39,817 nucleotides of DNA from positions 1 to 39,817 of the forward strand of contig CAYHKQ010000011.1 in the NCBI GenBank assembly GCA_964357255.1, in the 5' to 3' direction. The notes beneath the pieces were generated by a model. It did not search any database. It worked only from the letters and a program-made list of their open reading frames with translations, and was not told the origin of the DNA. The position numbers and the translations under genes are program-made. Of the stretch, positions 22,040-29,501 are shown in pieces; position 1 is the first letter of the stretch; each line of letters begins with the position of its first letter. The DNA comes from JBBTIS01 sp038059855 (lineage in GTDB: Bacteria; Elusimicrobiota; Elusimicrobia; JACQPE01).

Positions 22040-23526
22040 CGGAGATGGTTTATTCATTTAAGCCTTTCGCCGCCGTTCTTATCTGCCTGGGGGCGGCTTT
22101 CCTGATTATGGCCACGGGGTCAAGGCGTAAGAACCTAAGGGAGTTTTGGTCGGTAGGGGCCGGGTTCTTGAAATTAATGGTCATCGCTTCCATGATCCCC
22201 GACGTTTTATCCGGCGCGACGCCGGGATGCGTTTTATTCCGGCTTCTGCCTGGCATAGAGATCGCGTTTCGCGCGGACGCGTTTGGGCTTCTTTTTGCCC
22301 TGGGGGCCTCGCTTTTATGGATCGCGACATCGTTTTATTCCGTGGGATATTTGCGCTCGCTCTCGGAGCGAGCGCAAACCAGGTACTTTGCCTGCTTTGC
22401 TCTGGCGCTCTCCGCCACGATGGGCGTGGCCTTTGCCGCCAATCTCTTCACGCTTTTTATTTTTTATGAGGCTTTGACGTTAGCCACCTACCCCCTGGTA
22501 GCTCACAAGGAAACGCTCGAAGCCAAGGCGGGCGGCCGCAAGTATGTAATTTATCTCCTGGGAGCGGCCAAGATATTGTTGCTGTCTGCGATCATTTTGA
22601 CCTATGAGATCGCGGGAACGCTCGATTTCCGCAAGGATGGCATCCTGCCGAGCGAGGCTCTAGCCGCGCAACCTGGACTTTTGTTCGTGGTATTCGCCAT
22701 GTTCCTTTTTGGATTTGCCAAAAGCGCCGTCATGCCCATGCACAGTTGGTTGCCCGCGGCCATGGTGGCGCCGACTCCCGTGAGCGCGCTCCTGCATGCC
22801 GTTGCCGTGGTCAAGACAGGCGTCTTTTCCATGCTACGCGTCATGCTGTTTATCTTTGGCCCGGCGGCGATGCGTAGCCTAGGCGCCGATCAATTGACTC
22901 TCTGGGCCGCGGCCGTGACTATAATTGCCGCATCGGTCTTGGCCTTGGGGGCCGATAACCTTAAAGCGCGGCTCGCTTTCTCAACCATCAGCCAGCTCTC
23001 CTATATTTTGCTGGGCGGAGCTCTTCTGAACTCAACGGGCGCTACGGGGGGAATCATTCATATTACCAATCACGCATTCGCGAAAATTACGCTATTTTTT
23101 TGCGCCGGCTCCATTTATGTGACAGCGCACAAAACCGAGGTGAGCCAACTCTCCGGCCTCGCCCGGCGCATGCCGTGGACCATGGCCGCCTTTACTCTTG
23201 CCTCCTTGAGCTTGGTCGGCGTGCCGCCCGCGGGCGGGTTTGTGTCCAAGTGGTATCTGATTCTCGGCTCCCTTGAAAAAGGAAGTTTCGCGTTGATGAC
23301 AGTGTTGTTGTTGAGTTCGCTTTTTACCGCCGCCTATCTCGGACCCATCGTTTACAAGGCCTATTTTGAAAAGGAATCTCCCGCGGACGCCGGCATCAAA
23401 AATTATGAACACGCGGGTGAAATTCCCTGGATGGTCGTTCCCTTGGTCGCTAGCGCGGCGGTCAGCCTGGCCCTGGGGCTTTATCCGAATTTAGTGTTGG
23501 ATTTTGCCAGGAGAACTCTCCAGTGA
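22036..23526 (+). CDS. MrpD/NuoL-like proton-conducting antiporter subunit 1
   Basis: A ~496-residue protein with about 14 membrane helices of the proton-conducting antiporter family (PF00361). GTG 22036 gives a 4-base GTGA overlap with nuoK; GTG 22033 or ATG 22045 are alternatives. It keeps the key charged residues: Glu in FIFYEALTLATYPLVAH (TM5 type), Lys in FGFAKSAVMPMHSWLPAAMVAPTPVSALLHAV (TM7 type), and Lys in AVVKTGVF. SQLSYILLGG and NHAFAKITLFFCAG continue the pattern. The sequence resembles MrpD/MnhD-like subunits more than classical NuoL, and it lacks the NuoL C-terminal lateral-helix extension. It should pump or conduct H+ (or Na+) in the membrane arm. Confidence 0.87.
   Translation: MTEMVYSFKPFAAVLICLGAAFLIMATGSRRKNLREFWSVGAGFLKLMVIASMIPDVLSGATPGCVLFRLLPGIEIAFRADAFGLLFALGASLLWIATSFYSVGYLRSLSERAQTRYFACFALALSATMGVAFAANLFTLFIFYEALTLATYPLVAHKETLEAKAGGRKYVIYLLGAAKILLLSAIILTYEIAGTLDFRKDGILPSEALAAQPGLLFVVFAMFLFGFAKSAVMPMHSWLPAAMVAPTPVSALLHAVAVVKTGVFSMLRVMLFIFGPAAMRSLGADQLTLWAAAVTIIAASVLALGADNLKARLAFSTISQLSYILLGGALLNSTGATGGIIHITNHAFAKITLFFCAGSIYVTAHKTEVSQLSGLARRMPWTMAAFTLASLSLVGVPPAGGFVSKWYLILGSLEKGSFALMTVLLLSSLFTAAYLGPIVYKAYFEKESPADAGIKNYEHAGEIPWMVVPLVASAAVSLALGLYPNLVLDFARRTLQ
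22350..22378. repeat. Perfect 13-bp hairpin with TCG loop inside antiporter gene
   Basis: TTTGCGCTCGCTC (22350-22362) and GAGCGAGCGCAAA (22366-22378) are exact inverted repeats around TCG, in codons for LRSLSERAQ. The random expectation for such a stem in this length is below 0.001. It encodes charged loop residues between helices. Confidence 0.92.
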
Positions 23527-23768
23527 ATTTTCCGGCGCGGATGCGGCGATGGTTTTATGCGGGTTTGGCTGTCGCGGCCTTGGCCGAAATCGCGACGCCC
23601 TATATTTTTGAGGGTAAGGCTCATTTTGCTTTTGAACACTGGCCTGCCTGGGGATCGGTTTATGGCCTGATGTCTTGCGTCATCATCATTGTAGTCTCCA
23701 AAATCGTAGGGCATCTTTGGCTGATGCGTCCCGAAAATTATTATGACAAGGCCGGAAAAAAATCATGA
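23523..23768 (+). CDS. Small two-helix membrane protein linked to MrpD-like subunits
   Basis: An 81-residue protein starting at GTG 23523 (GTGA overlap with the previous stop) and ending in an ATGA overlap with the next gene. Two hydrophobic helices (about 10-28 and 46-68) are separated by a short loop with HFAFEHWPAWGSVYGLMSCV. It ends SKIVGHLWLMRPENYYDK. The W/PxxxxxYG...C...K..GHLW..R.ENYYD pattern matches small uncharacterised proteins I recall being encoded between MrpD-like antiporter genes. It is likely a stabilising or coupling subunit of the membrane arm. The function is not established. Confidence 0.75.
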   Translation: MNFPARMRRWFYAGLAVAALAEIATPYIFEGKAHFAFEHWPAWGSVYGLMSCVIIIVVSKIVGHLWLMRPENYYDKAGKKS

Positions 23769-25531
23769 TTGAATGGCTGCATCCGGGACTTTTGCTGATT
23801 CTGGGCGCATGGGCAGTGCCGCTTCTTAAGGGGCGAGTTCAGCGGGCGTATCTGGTTGTTTTGCCGAGCGCATCCCTGATCGCTTGCCTTGCGCTTCGGC
23901 CCGGCGTCTACGGGGTGATGCGTTTCCTTGGCGCGGAGATGGTCTTCGGCAGAGTGGACAAGTTGAGTTTGATCTTTTGTTATGTGTTCGCGCTGATGGC
24001 GCTCATCGCAATGGTCTATGCGCTTCATGTGAAGGATAACGCTCAACATGTGGCCGCATTGACGTACGCGGGCGGCGCGCTTGGGGTAACGCTTGCGGGC
24101 GATTTCCTGGCGCTGTTCGTCTTTTGGGAGCTCATGGCCATTTCCGCCGCGCTCCTTGTATGGCTCAAGCGCGAACCTCAGGCCGTGGCCGCCGGATTCC
24201 GCTACCTTCTGGTGCATTTCTTCGGCGGCCTTTGCCTTTTAGGCGGAGCGGCGCTTCAATACAAAAACTCCGGCTCTCTGGCTTTTGAAAACATGGGCCC
24301 CTACGCGGGTAGCGCGGCCTTCGTTTTAATTTTGATCGCTTTTTTGCTTAACGCCGCGGCTCCGCCCTTGGGGGCCTGGCTACCTGACGCATACCCGCAG
24401 GCGACGCCAACCGGCGCGATTTTTTTGACGGCCTTCACCACGAAATCCGCGGTGTATGCTCTCATCCGGGGCTATCCGGGAACGCAACTTCTAATTTGGC
24501 TCGGCGCGGCCATGGCGATCTATGGCGTGGTCTATGCCGTGCTTGAAAACGACGCGCGCCGTCTCTTGGCCTATCACATTATCAGCCAGGTGGGTTACAT
24601 GGTCTGCGGCGTAGGATTGGGCACCGAACTGGCCTTAAATGGAGCCGCGGCCCATGCTTTCGCTCATATCCTTTACAAAGCGCTTCTCTTTATGGGCGCG
24701 GGCGCGGTTCTTGAAATGACCGGTTTGAAAAAACTGAGCGATATGGGAGGCCTCTATAAGACGATGCCCCAGACCCTGGCTTTATACATGATCGGCGCTT
24801 TTGCGATTTCAGCGGTGCCGCTTTTTAGCGGATTCGTGAGCAAGTCCATGATTGTCTCCGCCGCAGGCGAAGCGCATCGAGCTGATTTGTTTCTTTTTTT
24901 GACCTTGGCCTCCGCGGGCACTTTTCTGCATACCGGGCTCAAACTGCCTTACTACATGTTTTTCGGCAAAGACTCGGGTCTGGCCGCCCGAGAACCGCCT
25001 CGAAATATGCTTTTGGCTATGAGCTTGGCGGCGCTAGCCTGTGTTGTAATTGGCGTGTTCCCCGGACTGCTCTACCGGCATTTACCCTTTGCCGCTGATT
25101 ACGCGCCCTACACGGCCCATCATGTCGCCTCGACCCTTGGATTGCTTGGTTTTACCGCCCTTGGATTCTTCCTTCTTTTGCCCCAACTCGATCCCAAACC
25201 AACGATCAGTTTGGATACGGATTGGTTTTACCGGCGTGGGGCCGAAGCGATCTCGCGCCTGGGGGCAGGCCCGTTGCTATGGGTGGAACGAAATTTTGTG
25301 GGTGAAATTTACGAGTTCGTCGTAACGAAACTTGTCTTGGGCGCTTCGCGGATTTTGCGTAGCCTAGACCAAGCAGTGGTGGACGCGGCGGTCAATGGAA
25401 TCGGACGCGTGACAGAGGCAACCGGCCGCTATTTGCGTTTTATCCAAACAGGCAACGCCCAACACTACGGCATTGCCATGGCCGCCGGAATCATCGCCGC
25501 CATGGCGTTGCTAGCGGCAACCCTTCCATGA
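23765..25531 (+). CDS. MrpD/NuoL-like antiporter subunit 2 with NuoL-type C-terminal extension
   Basis: A 588-residue membrane protein. The antiporter core shows FWELMAISAALLVWLKRE, then LNAAAPPLGAWLPDAYPQATPTG, FTTKSAVYALIRG, LENDARRLLAYHIISQVGYMV and HAFAHILYKALLFMGAGAVL. The TM7 lysine of classical NuoL/M/N is replaced by Asn (LLNAAAPP), as in the MrpD-like group I recall. The last ~120 residues (LDTDWFYRRG...VDAAVNGIG...YLRFIQTGNAQHYGIAMAAGI) match the lateral amphipathic helix and final helix of NuoL. It may therefore be the distal subunit that clamps the arm, doing NuoL's structural job. Coupled by 4-base overlaps at both ends. No classical nuoL is present in the locus. Confidence 0.86.
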   Translation: MIEWLHPGLLLILGAWAVPLLKGRVQRAYLVVLPSASLIACLALRPGVYGVMRFLGAEMVFGRVDKLSLIFCYVFALMALIAMVYALHVKDNAQHVAALTYAGGALGVTLAGDFLALFVFWELMAISAALLVWLKREPQAVAAGFRYLLVHFFGGLCLLGGAALQYKNSGSLAFENMGPYAGSAAFVLILIAFLLNAAAPPLGAWLPDAYPQATPTGAIFLTAFTTKSAVYALIRGYPGTQLLIWLGAAMAIYGVVYAVLENDARRLLAYHIISQVGYMVCGVGLGTELALNGAAAHAFAHILYKALLFMGAGAVLEMTGLKKLSDMGGLYKTMPQTLALYMIGAFAISAVPLFSGFVSKSMIVSAAGEAHRADLFLFLTLASAGTFLHTGLKLPYYMFFGKDSGLAAREPPRNMLLAMSLAALACVVIGVFPGLLYRHLPFAADYAPYTAHHVASTLGLLGFTALGFFLLLPQLDPKPTISLDTDWFYRRGAEAISRLGAGPLLWVERNFVGEIYEFVVTKLVLGASRILRSLDQAVVDAAVNGIGRVTEATGRYLRFIQTGNAQHYGIAMAAGIIAAMALLAATLP

Positions 25532-27000
25532 GTTATCCCATGCTAAGCGCTGTTACCTTCATGCCCCTGGCCGGAGTAGCCGGCATCATGCTAGCACGCG
25601 ATGAACGGTCGGCCCGTTGGATTGCGCTCTTGACCACTTTGTTGACGTTTGCCGTTTCCCTGCCTCTTTATTTTCTTTTCGACAAGAGCACGCCTGGGAT
25701 GCAATTTGTGGAGAAAGTCGTTTGGATTCCCTCCTGGAATATCGCTTATTCTGTCGGCGTGGACGGGATCAGCCTTCCTTTTATTTTCTTGACCGCGATG
25801 CTTTCAATTCTGTGCGTGGGTGTGTCGTGGATGGCGATTGGGACCCGGATGCGCGCGTTCTATGGCGCGCTTCTTGTGGCTCAAACCGCAATGACCGGAC
25901 TTTTCGTAGCCGGCAATCTGATGCTTTTTTATGTGTTCTGGGAGCTTAGTATCGTGCCGATTTTTCTTTTAATCGGGGTTTGGGGAGGGCCTGAGCGGGT
26001 CTACGCCGCGATCAAATTTCTGCTTTTTACGTTGGCAGGCAGCGTGCTAATGCTCTTGGGCATTATTGCCCTGCACAATCTAGGCGGCGACACGCTGGAA
26101 CTCGAAGCGCTTTCCCGGGTCGTGATTAATCCCAGGTTGCAGTATTGGCTCTTCGGGGCATTTGCGGCCGCTTTTGCCGTGAAAGTGCCCATGTTTCCTT
26201 TACACACCTGGCTTCCCGACGCGCATACTGAAGCGCCCACGGCCGGCAGCGTAATTCTCGCTGGAATTCTTTTGAAAATGGGCGCCTACGGATTTTTAAG
26301 GGTCTGTCTGCCGATCTTGCCGGATGCCACTCTATTTTTTTTCAAACCAATGTTGGCGCTCTCGGTTGTGGCTATTATTTGGGGAGCGTGCGTGACCCTG
26401 ACCCAGACCGATGTCAAAAGGCTGATCGCCTATTCCAGCGTCAGCCACATGGGTTTCGTGACCTTAGGAATTTTTAGTTTGACGTCGAGCGGCTTGGAGG
26501 GCGCTATTTTGCAGATGCTCAATCACGGCATTATCACCGGCGCGCTATTTTTATGCGTGGGCATGCTCTATGAACGAACCCATACCCGCGAGATCGCGCG
26601 TTACAGCGGGCTTTTTAAAGTCGTGCCGGTCTATTGCGTTTTTTTGGCCCTGTTCTCCCTGGCGGCGATGGGTTTTCCCGGCTTAAATTCTTTTGTCGGC
26701 GAATTTCTGATTTTAAACGGCGCTTTTCAAATTTGGATCTGGCTTGGACTCCTGGGAGTTCTCGGCGTGGCTTTGGGGACCATGTACATAGTCTGGTTGT
26801 ACTACCGGCTGGCGCTGGGCGAGCCCCGGCATCGGGACTTAGCTGATCTTGGGTGGCGCGAGATTATCACGCTGGCCCCATTGGCCGCCCTGGCTTTGAT
26901 TATCGGTCTATATCCGGATTCCGTTCTCGGATATTTTCACGTTTCCGTGGAGCATCTCTTAAACCAGGTAAACGCTTCGAACTTAAGAGCGGGCTTATGA
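25528..27000 (+). CDS. nuoM: NADH-quinone oxidoreductase subunit M
   Basis: A 490-residue antiporter-type subunit clearly of the NuoM class: SVGVDGISLPFIFLTAMLSILCV, LMLFYVFWELSIVPIFLLIGVWGG with the TM5 glutamate, FAVKVPMFPLHTWLPDAHTEAPTAGSVILAGILLKMGAYGFLR with the TM7 and TM8 lysines, and SVSHMGFVTLGIF. The ATG overlaps the previous stop (ATGA). It pumps protons in the membrane arm of complex I. Confidence 0.95.
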   Translation: MSYPMLSAVTFMPLAGVAGIMLARDERSARWIALLTTLLTFAVSLPLYFLFDKSTPGMQFVEKVVWIPSWNIAYSVGVDGISLPFIFLTAMLSILCVGVSWMAIGTRMRAFYGALLVAQTAMTGLFVAGNLMLFYVFWELSIVPIFLLIGVWGGPERVYAAIKFLLFTLAGSVLMLLGIIALHNLGGDTLELEALSRVVINPRLQYWLFGAFAAAFAVKVPMFPLHTWLPDAHTEAPTAGSVILAGILLKMGAYGFLRVCLPILPDATLFFFKPMLALSVVAIIWGACVTLTQTDVKRLIAYSSVSHMGFVTLGIFSLTSSGLEGAILQMLNHGIITGALFLCVGMLYERTHTREIARYSGLFKVVPVYCVFLALFSLAAMGFPGLNSFVGEFLILNGAFQIWIWLGLLGVLGVALGTMYIVWLYYRLALGEPRHRDLADLGWREIITLAPLAALALIIGLYPDSVLGYFHVSVEHLLNQVNASNLRAGL

Positions 27001-27010
27001 AGGACTGTTT

Positions 27011-27034
27011 ATGAAAAAATTCGCTTGCCCATGA
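27011..27034 (+). CDS. Seven-codon minigene before nuoN
   Basis: AAGGA (27000-27004) stands 6 bases before an ATG that opens a 7-codon frame (MKKFACP). Its TGA overlaps the nuoN ATG as ATGA. nuoN itself has no other ribosome-binding site, so ribosomes may load on the minigene and re-start on nuoN. The layout is read directly and translation is inferred. Confidence 0.35.
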   Translation: MKKFACP

Positions 27035-28425
27035 TTACGGCTTTTTTTCCGGAGATATCGCTCATAGCCGTCTCTCTGGGACTAATACTCCTTGCGCGAC
27101 GCGCGCGCTCGGCAGGGGCGGCTTTAGCGGCTGTGTTGCCGGCTTCAATTTTAGCCGCGGGCTTGGCTCTCTGGTCTCCCGTCGCGGATGATTATGCGCG
27201 GTTTTTCAAAATCCTCTTCGTAGCCAATTTAGCCTTGTCCGCGCTTCTATCCGCGCGCCGTCTAAGCGAAGAACGAACGCCTTGGGCCGAATATTACAGC
27301 CTTCTTTTGTTGGCCACCGTAGGCATGATGATCGCGGCATCAGCCCACGACTTATTGATGATTTATTTGGGATTGGAACTCATGGCGCTGTGTTCCTACA
27401 TTTTAGTGGGCATCGAGCGCGACCGGCCCAAGGCCACGGAGGCCGCATTTAAGTACTTTGTGCTTGGCTCCTTCGCCTCCGCGGTTATTCTCTACGGCGC
27501 AAGCCTTACGTATGGACTAACTGGCGGCAAATTGGAACTTACCGCGATTGCCGGGGCCTTGGCCGGACGTTCGTTCATCGGAGAGCCTCTTCTTGCGGTC
27601 GCCTTGGCGTTACTGTGCGCGGGCTTGGCGTTCAAAATTTCAGCCGTGCCCTTTCATGCCTGGGCTCCGGACGCGTATGAGGGTGCCGTCGCCCCAGTCG
27701 CGGCTTTTTTGGCCGTTGGCTCAAAGGTGGCGGGCTTCGCTGTCTTGGGAAAAATTTGCCTGGTAGCCTTTCCTTATTTTTTTAGCGCCTGGTCCCTTCT
27801 CTTGGGCATCCTTGCGGCCTTATCCATGGTCATCGGTAGCATTCTGGCCATGGCCCAGTCCAATGTCAAACGCATGCTAGCCTACTCTTCGATTACCCAC
27901 GCGGGTTATGCGCTCTTGGGCGTGATTGGGGGAACCCCCGCGGATTTTGCGTCCGCGGCCTCCTACCTTTTTGTGTACGCCTTTATGACCCTAGGGGCAT
28001 TTGCCGTAGTGATCCGGCTGGGCGCAAGGGGCGAAGAATTGGGCGGCTACGAAGGCCTGGCCGTGCAATCCCCGGGCACCGCGGCTTTAATGTTTTTATT
28101 CCTTCTTTCGCTCACCGGCATTCCGCCGACAGCCGGATTCGCGGCTAAATTTTTGGTGTTTCGTAGCGCGCTGGGTTCCGGCCATGTCTTGCTCGCGGTT
28201 CTGGGTGTGGCCTCAAGCGTAATTTCGGCCTTTTTTTATCTACGTCTGGCCGTGCTGATGTACATGAAAGCGCCCCATGAGCCGGCTCCGGATCATCCGC
28301 CGACTCCGGTCATGATTGCGCTCGCCATCGCCGCGGCCGTAATCCTCTTGGCCGGCGTTTTCCCGGAAAGCCTTTCCCAATGGGGCCAGATATCTACTTC
28401 TACGATGACCTTTCTCGGGCCGTGA
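27031..28425 (+). CDS. nuoN: NADH-quinone oxidoreductase subunit N
   Basis: A 464-residue antiporter-type subunit. ATG 27031 is preferred over TTG 27025 because it gives MITAFFPEISLIAVSLGLILL and sits in an ATGA overlap. NuoN features: LMIYLGLELMALCSYILVGIERD, TEAAFKYFVLGSFASAVILYG, FKISAVPFHAWAPDAYEGAVAPVAAFLAVGSKVAGFAVL, and YSSITHAGYALLGV. The lysines and glutamate of the proton path are kept. It ends the first block of the locus, before the large palindrome. Confidence 0.95.
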   Translation: MITAFFPEISLIAVSLGLILLARRARSAGAALAAVLPASILAAGLALWSPVADDYARFFKILFVANLALSALLSARRLSEERTPWAEYYSLLLLATVGMMIAASAHDLLMIYLGLELMALCSYILVGIERDRPKATEAAFKYFVLGSFASAVILYGASLTYGLTGGKLELTAIAGALAGRSFIGEPLLAVALALLCAGLAFKISAVPFHAWAPDAYEGAVAPVAAFLAVGSKVAGFAVLGKICLVAFPYFFSAWSLLLGILAALSMVIGSILAMAQSNVKRMLAYSSITHAGYALLGVIGGTPADFASAASYLFVYAFMTLGAFAVVIRLGARGEELGGYEGLAVQSPGTAALMFLFLLSLTGIPPTAGFAAKFLVFRSALGSGHVLLAVLGVASSVISAFFYLRLAVLMYMKAPHEPAPDHPPTPVMIALAIAAAVILLAGVFPESLSQWGQISTSTMTFLGP

Positions 28426-28445
28426 GAAAACAGGAAAAAGCGCGA

Positions 28446-28607
28446 AGGAGCCTACGCATAACAATTTGGACGACTGGAGGCCCAGATTTGAGCCGAATGC
28501 TAGGCGCGACGACGCTGGCGTACCCTTGCGGTACGTCAAGGAGGAGCAACGACGCAGTCGGCCAAAGATGGGTCTCAAGTTGTTCAAATTATTATGCGTA
28601 GGCTCCT
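28446..28607. repeat. 162-nt near-palindrome between nuoN and nuoA
   Basis: The left end AGGAGCCTACGCATAA (28446-28461) is the exact reverse complement of the right end (28592-28607). Pairing continues inward with one mismatch to position 28468/28585, then with G-U pairs and few mismatches through about 28500/28554. It closes on a tip hairpin GGCGTACC (28517-28524 region) with GGTACGTC (28530-28537). No frame is convincing inside. The 219-base gap is the only long spacer in the nuo locus. It could be an immobile or mobile palindromic repeat (MITE or REP-like), a transcription attenuator, or a processing site. The pairing is seen directly. Confidence 0.88.
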
Positions 28608-28644
28608 AAGGACCTGAGTTGCCAAATTTATTACGATACCAATA

Positions 28645-28998
28645 ATGACCGAATATTTTGGCTTGGTAATTTTTATTTTTCTGGCCGCGGTGGTGGCGGG
28701 CGTGTTTTTGGCGCTCGCCTCGTTGATTGGCCCGAAGCGTCATTCCGCGGTTAAAAGCGAACCCTTTGAGTGCGGTCAGGCGCCATTTGCTCCGCCGTCA
28801 GGGCGGTTTCATGTCCATTTTTATTTAATCGCCATTTTGTTTATTCTCTTTGACGTGGAATTAGTCTTTCTTTATCCCTGGGCGGTCGTATGCGTCGAAC
28901 TTGGCGCCGGCGGACTCGCCACCTTGACGGTATTTCTAGGGATTTTAATGGCGGGGTTTTATTACGCCTTGGATAACGGCGCCCTGGAGTGGCAATAA
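28645..28998 (+). CDS. nuoA: NADH-quinone oxidoreductase subunit A
   Basis: A 117-residue three-helix subunit. PKRHSAVKSEPFECGQAPFAPPSGRFHVHFYLIAILFILFDVELVFLYPWA holds the NuoA loop (key residues YESG/FECG cysteine and the RF.v.FyliailFilFDvE motif). It starts the second block of the locus after the palindrome and overlaps nuoB by one base (TAATG). Confidence 0.95.
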   Translation: MTEYFGLVIFIFLAAVVAGVFLALASLIGPKRHSAVKSEPFECGQAPFAPPSGRFHVHFYLIAILFILFDVELVFLYPWAVVCVELGAGGLATLTVFLGILMAGFYYALDNGALEWQ

Positions 28999-29498
28999 TG
29001 CTCGAAGACGCCGGCGCCCGTGGCGACAATTTCGCATCCACTTGCTTTGTGACCAGCAAACTCGAAGATGCCATCGGGTGGGCCAGGAAGTATTCGATCT
29101 TCCAGTACCCTTTTGTGACGGCCTGTTGCGGCATGGAGTATATGGCCGCCGCTTGTTCTCACTATGATTATGACCGCTTTGGCGCGGGTCTTGCGCGTTT
29201 TTCGCCCCGGCAGGCGGACGTTCTCTTCGTCGTCGGAACGATCAGCCATAAGATGGCGCCGGTGCTCCTTCGCATTTATCAACAGATGACCGAGCCCAAA
29301 TGGGTGGTCGCCTTTGGCGTATGCACCTGCACCGGCGGTTTTTACGACAACTACGCGACCGTCATGGGCATTGACACAATTGTTCCGGTGGACGTCTACA
29401 TCCCCGGTTGCCCGCCCCGGCCGGAATATGTGCTTGACGGTCTACTGAAACTCCAAGAAAAAATCCAAGCCCAACATTCAGGTAGTCGGAAGGATTAA
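28998..29498 (+). CDS. nuoB: NADH-quinone oxidoreductase subunit B
   Basis: A 166-residue subunit. The ATG at 28998 is chosen over GTG 28989 for the TAATG overlap. It carries the N2 [4Fe-4S] ligands Cys43-Cys44 (VTACCGMEY), Cys109 (FGVCTCTGG) and Cys138 (VYIPGCPPRPE), with spacings of 65 and 29 as in E. coli. DYDRFG and SPRQADVLFVVGTISHKMAP are also typical. N2 passes electrons to quinone at the NuoB/NuoD interface. Confidence 0.96.
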   Translation: MLEDAGARGDNFASTCFVTSKLEDAIGWARKYSIFQYPFVTACCGMEYMAAACSHYDYDRFGAGLARFSPRQADVLFVVGTISHKMAPVLLRIYQQMTEPKWVVAFGVCTCTGGFYDNYATVMGIDTIVPVDVYIPGCPPRPEYVLDGLLKLQEKIQAQHSGSRKD

Positions 29499-29501
29499 TC
29501 C

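Noticed and set aside
28240..28601. Open frames across the nuoN-nuoA palindrome
   Set aside because: They depend on the palindrome's symmetry, have no ribosome-binding site and show no recognisable protein features.
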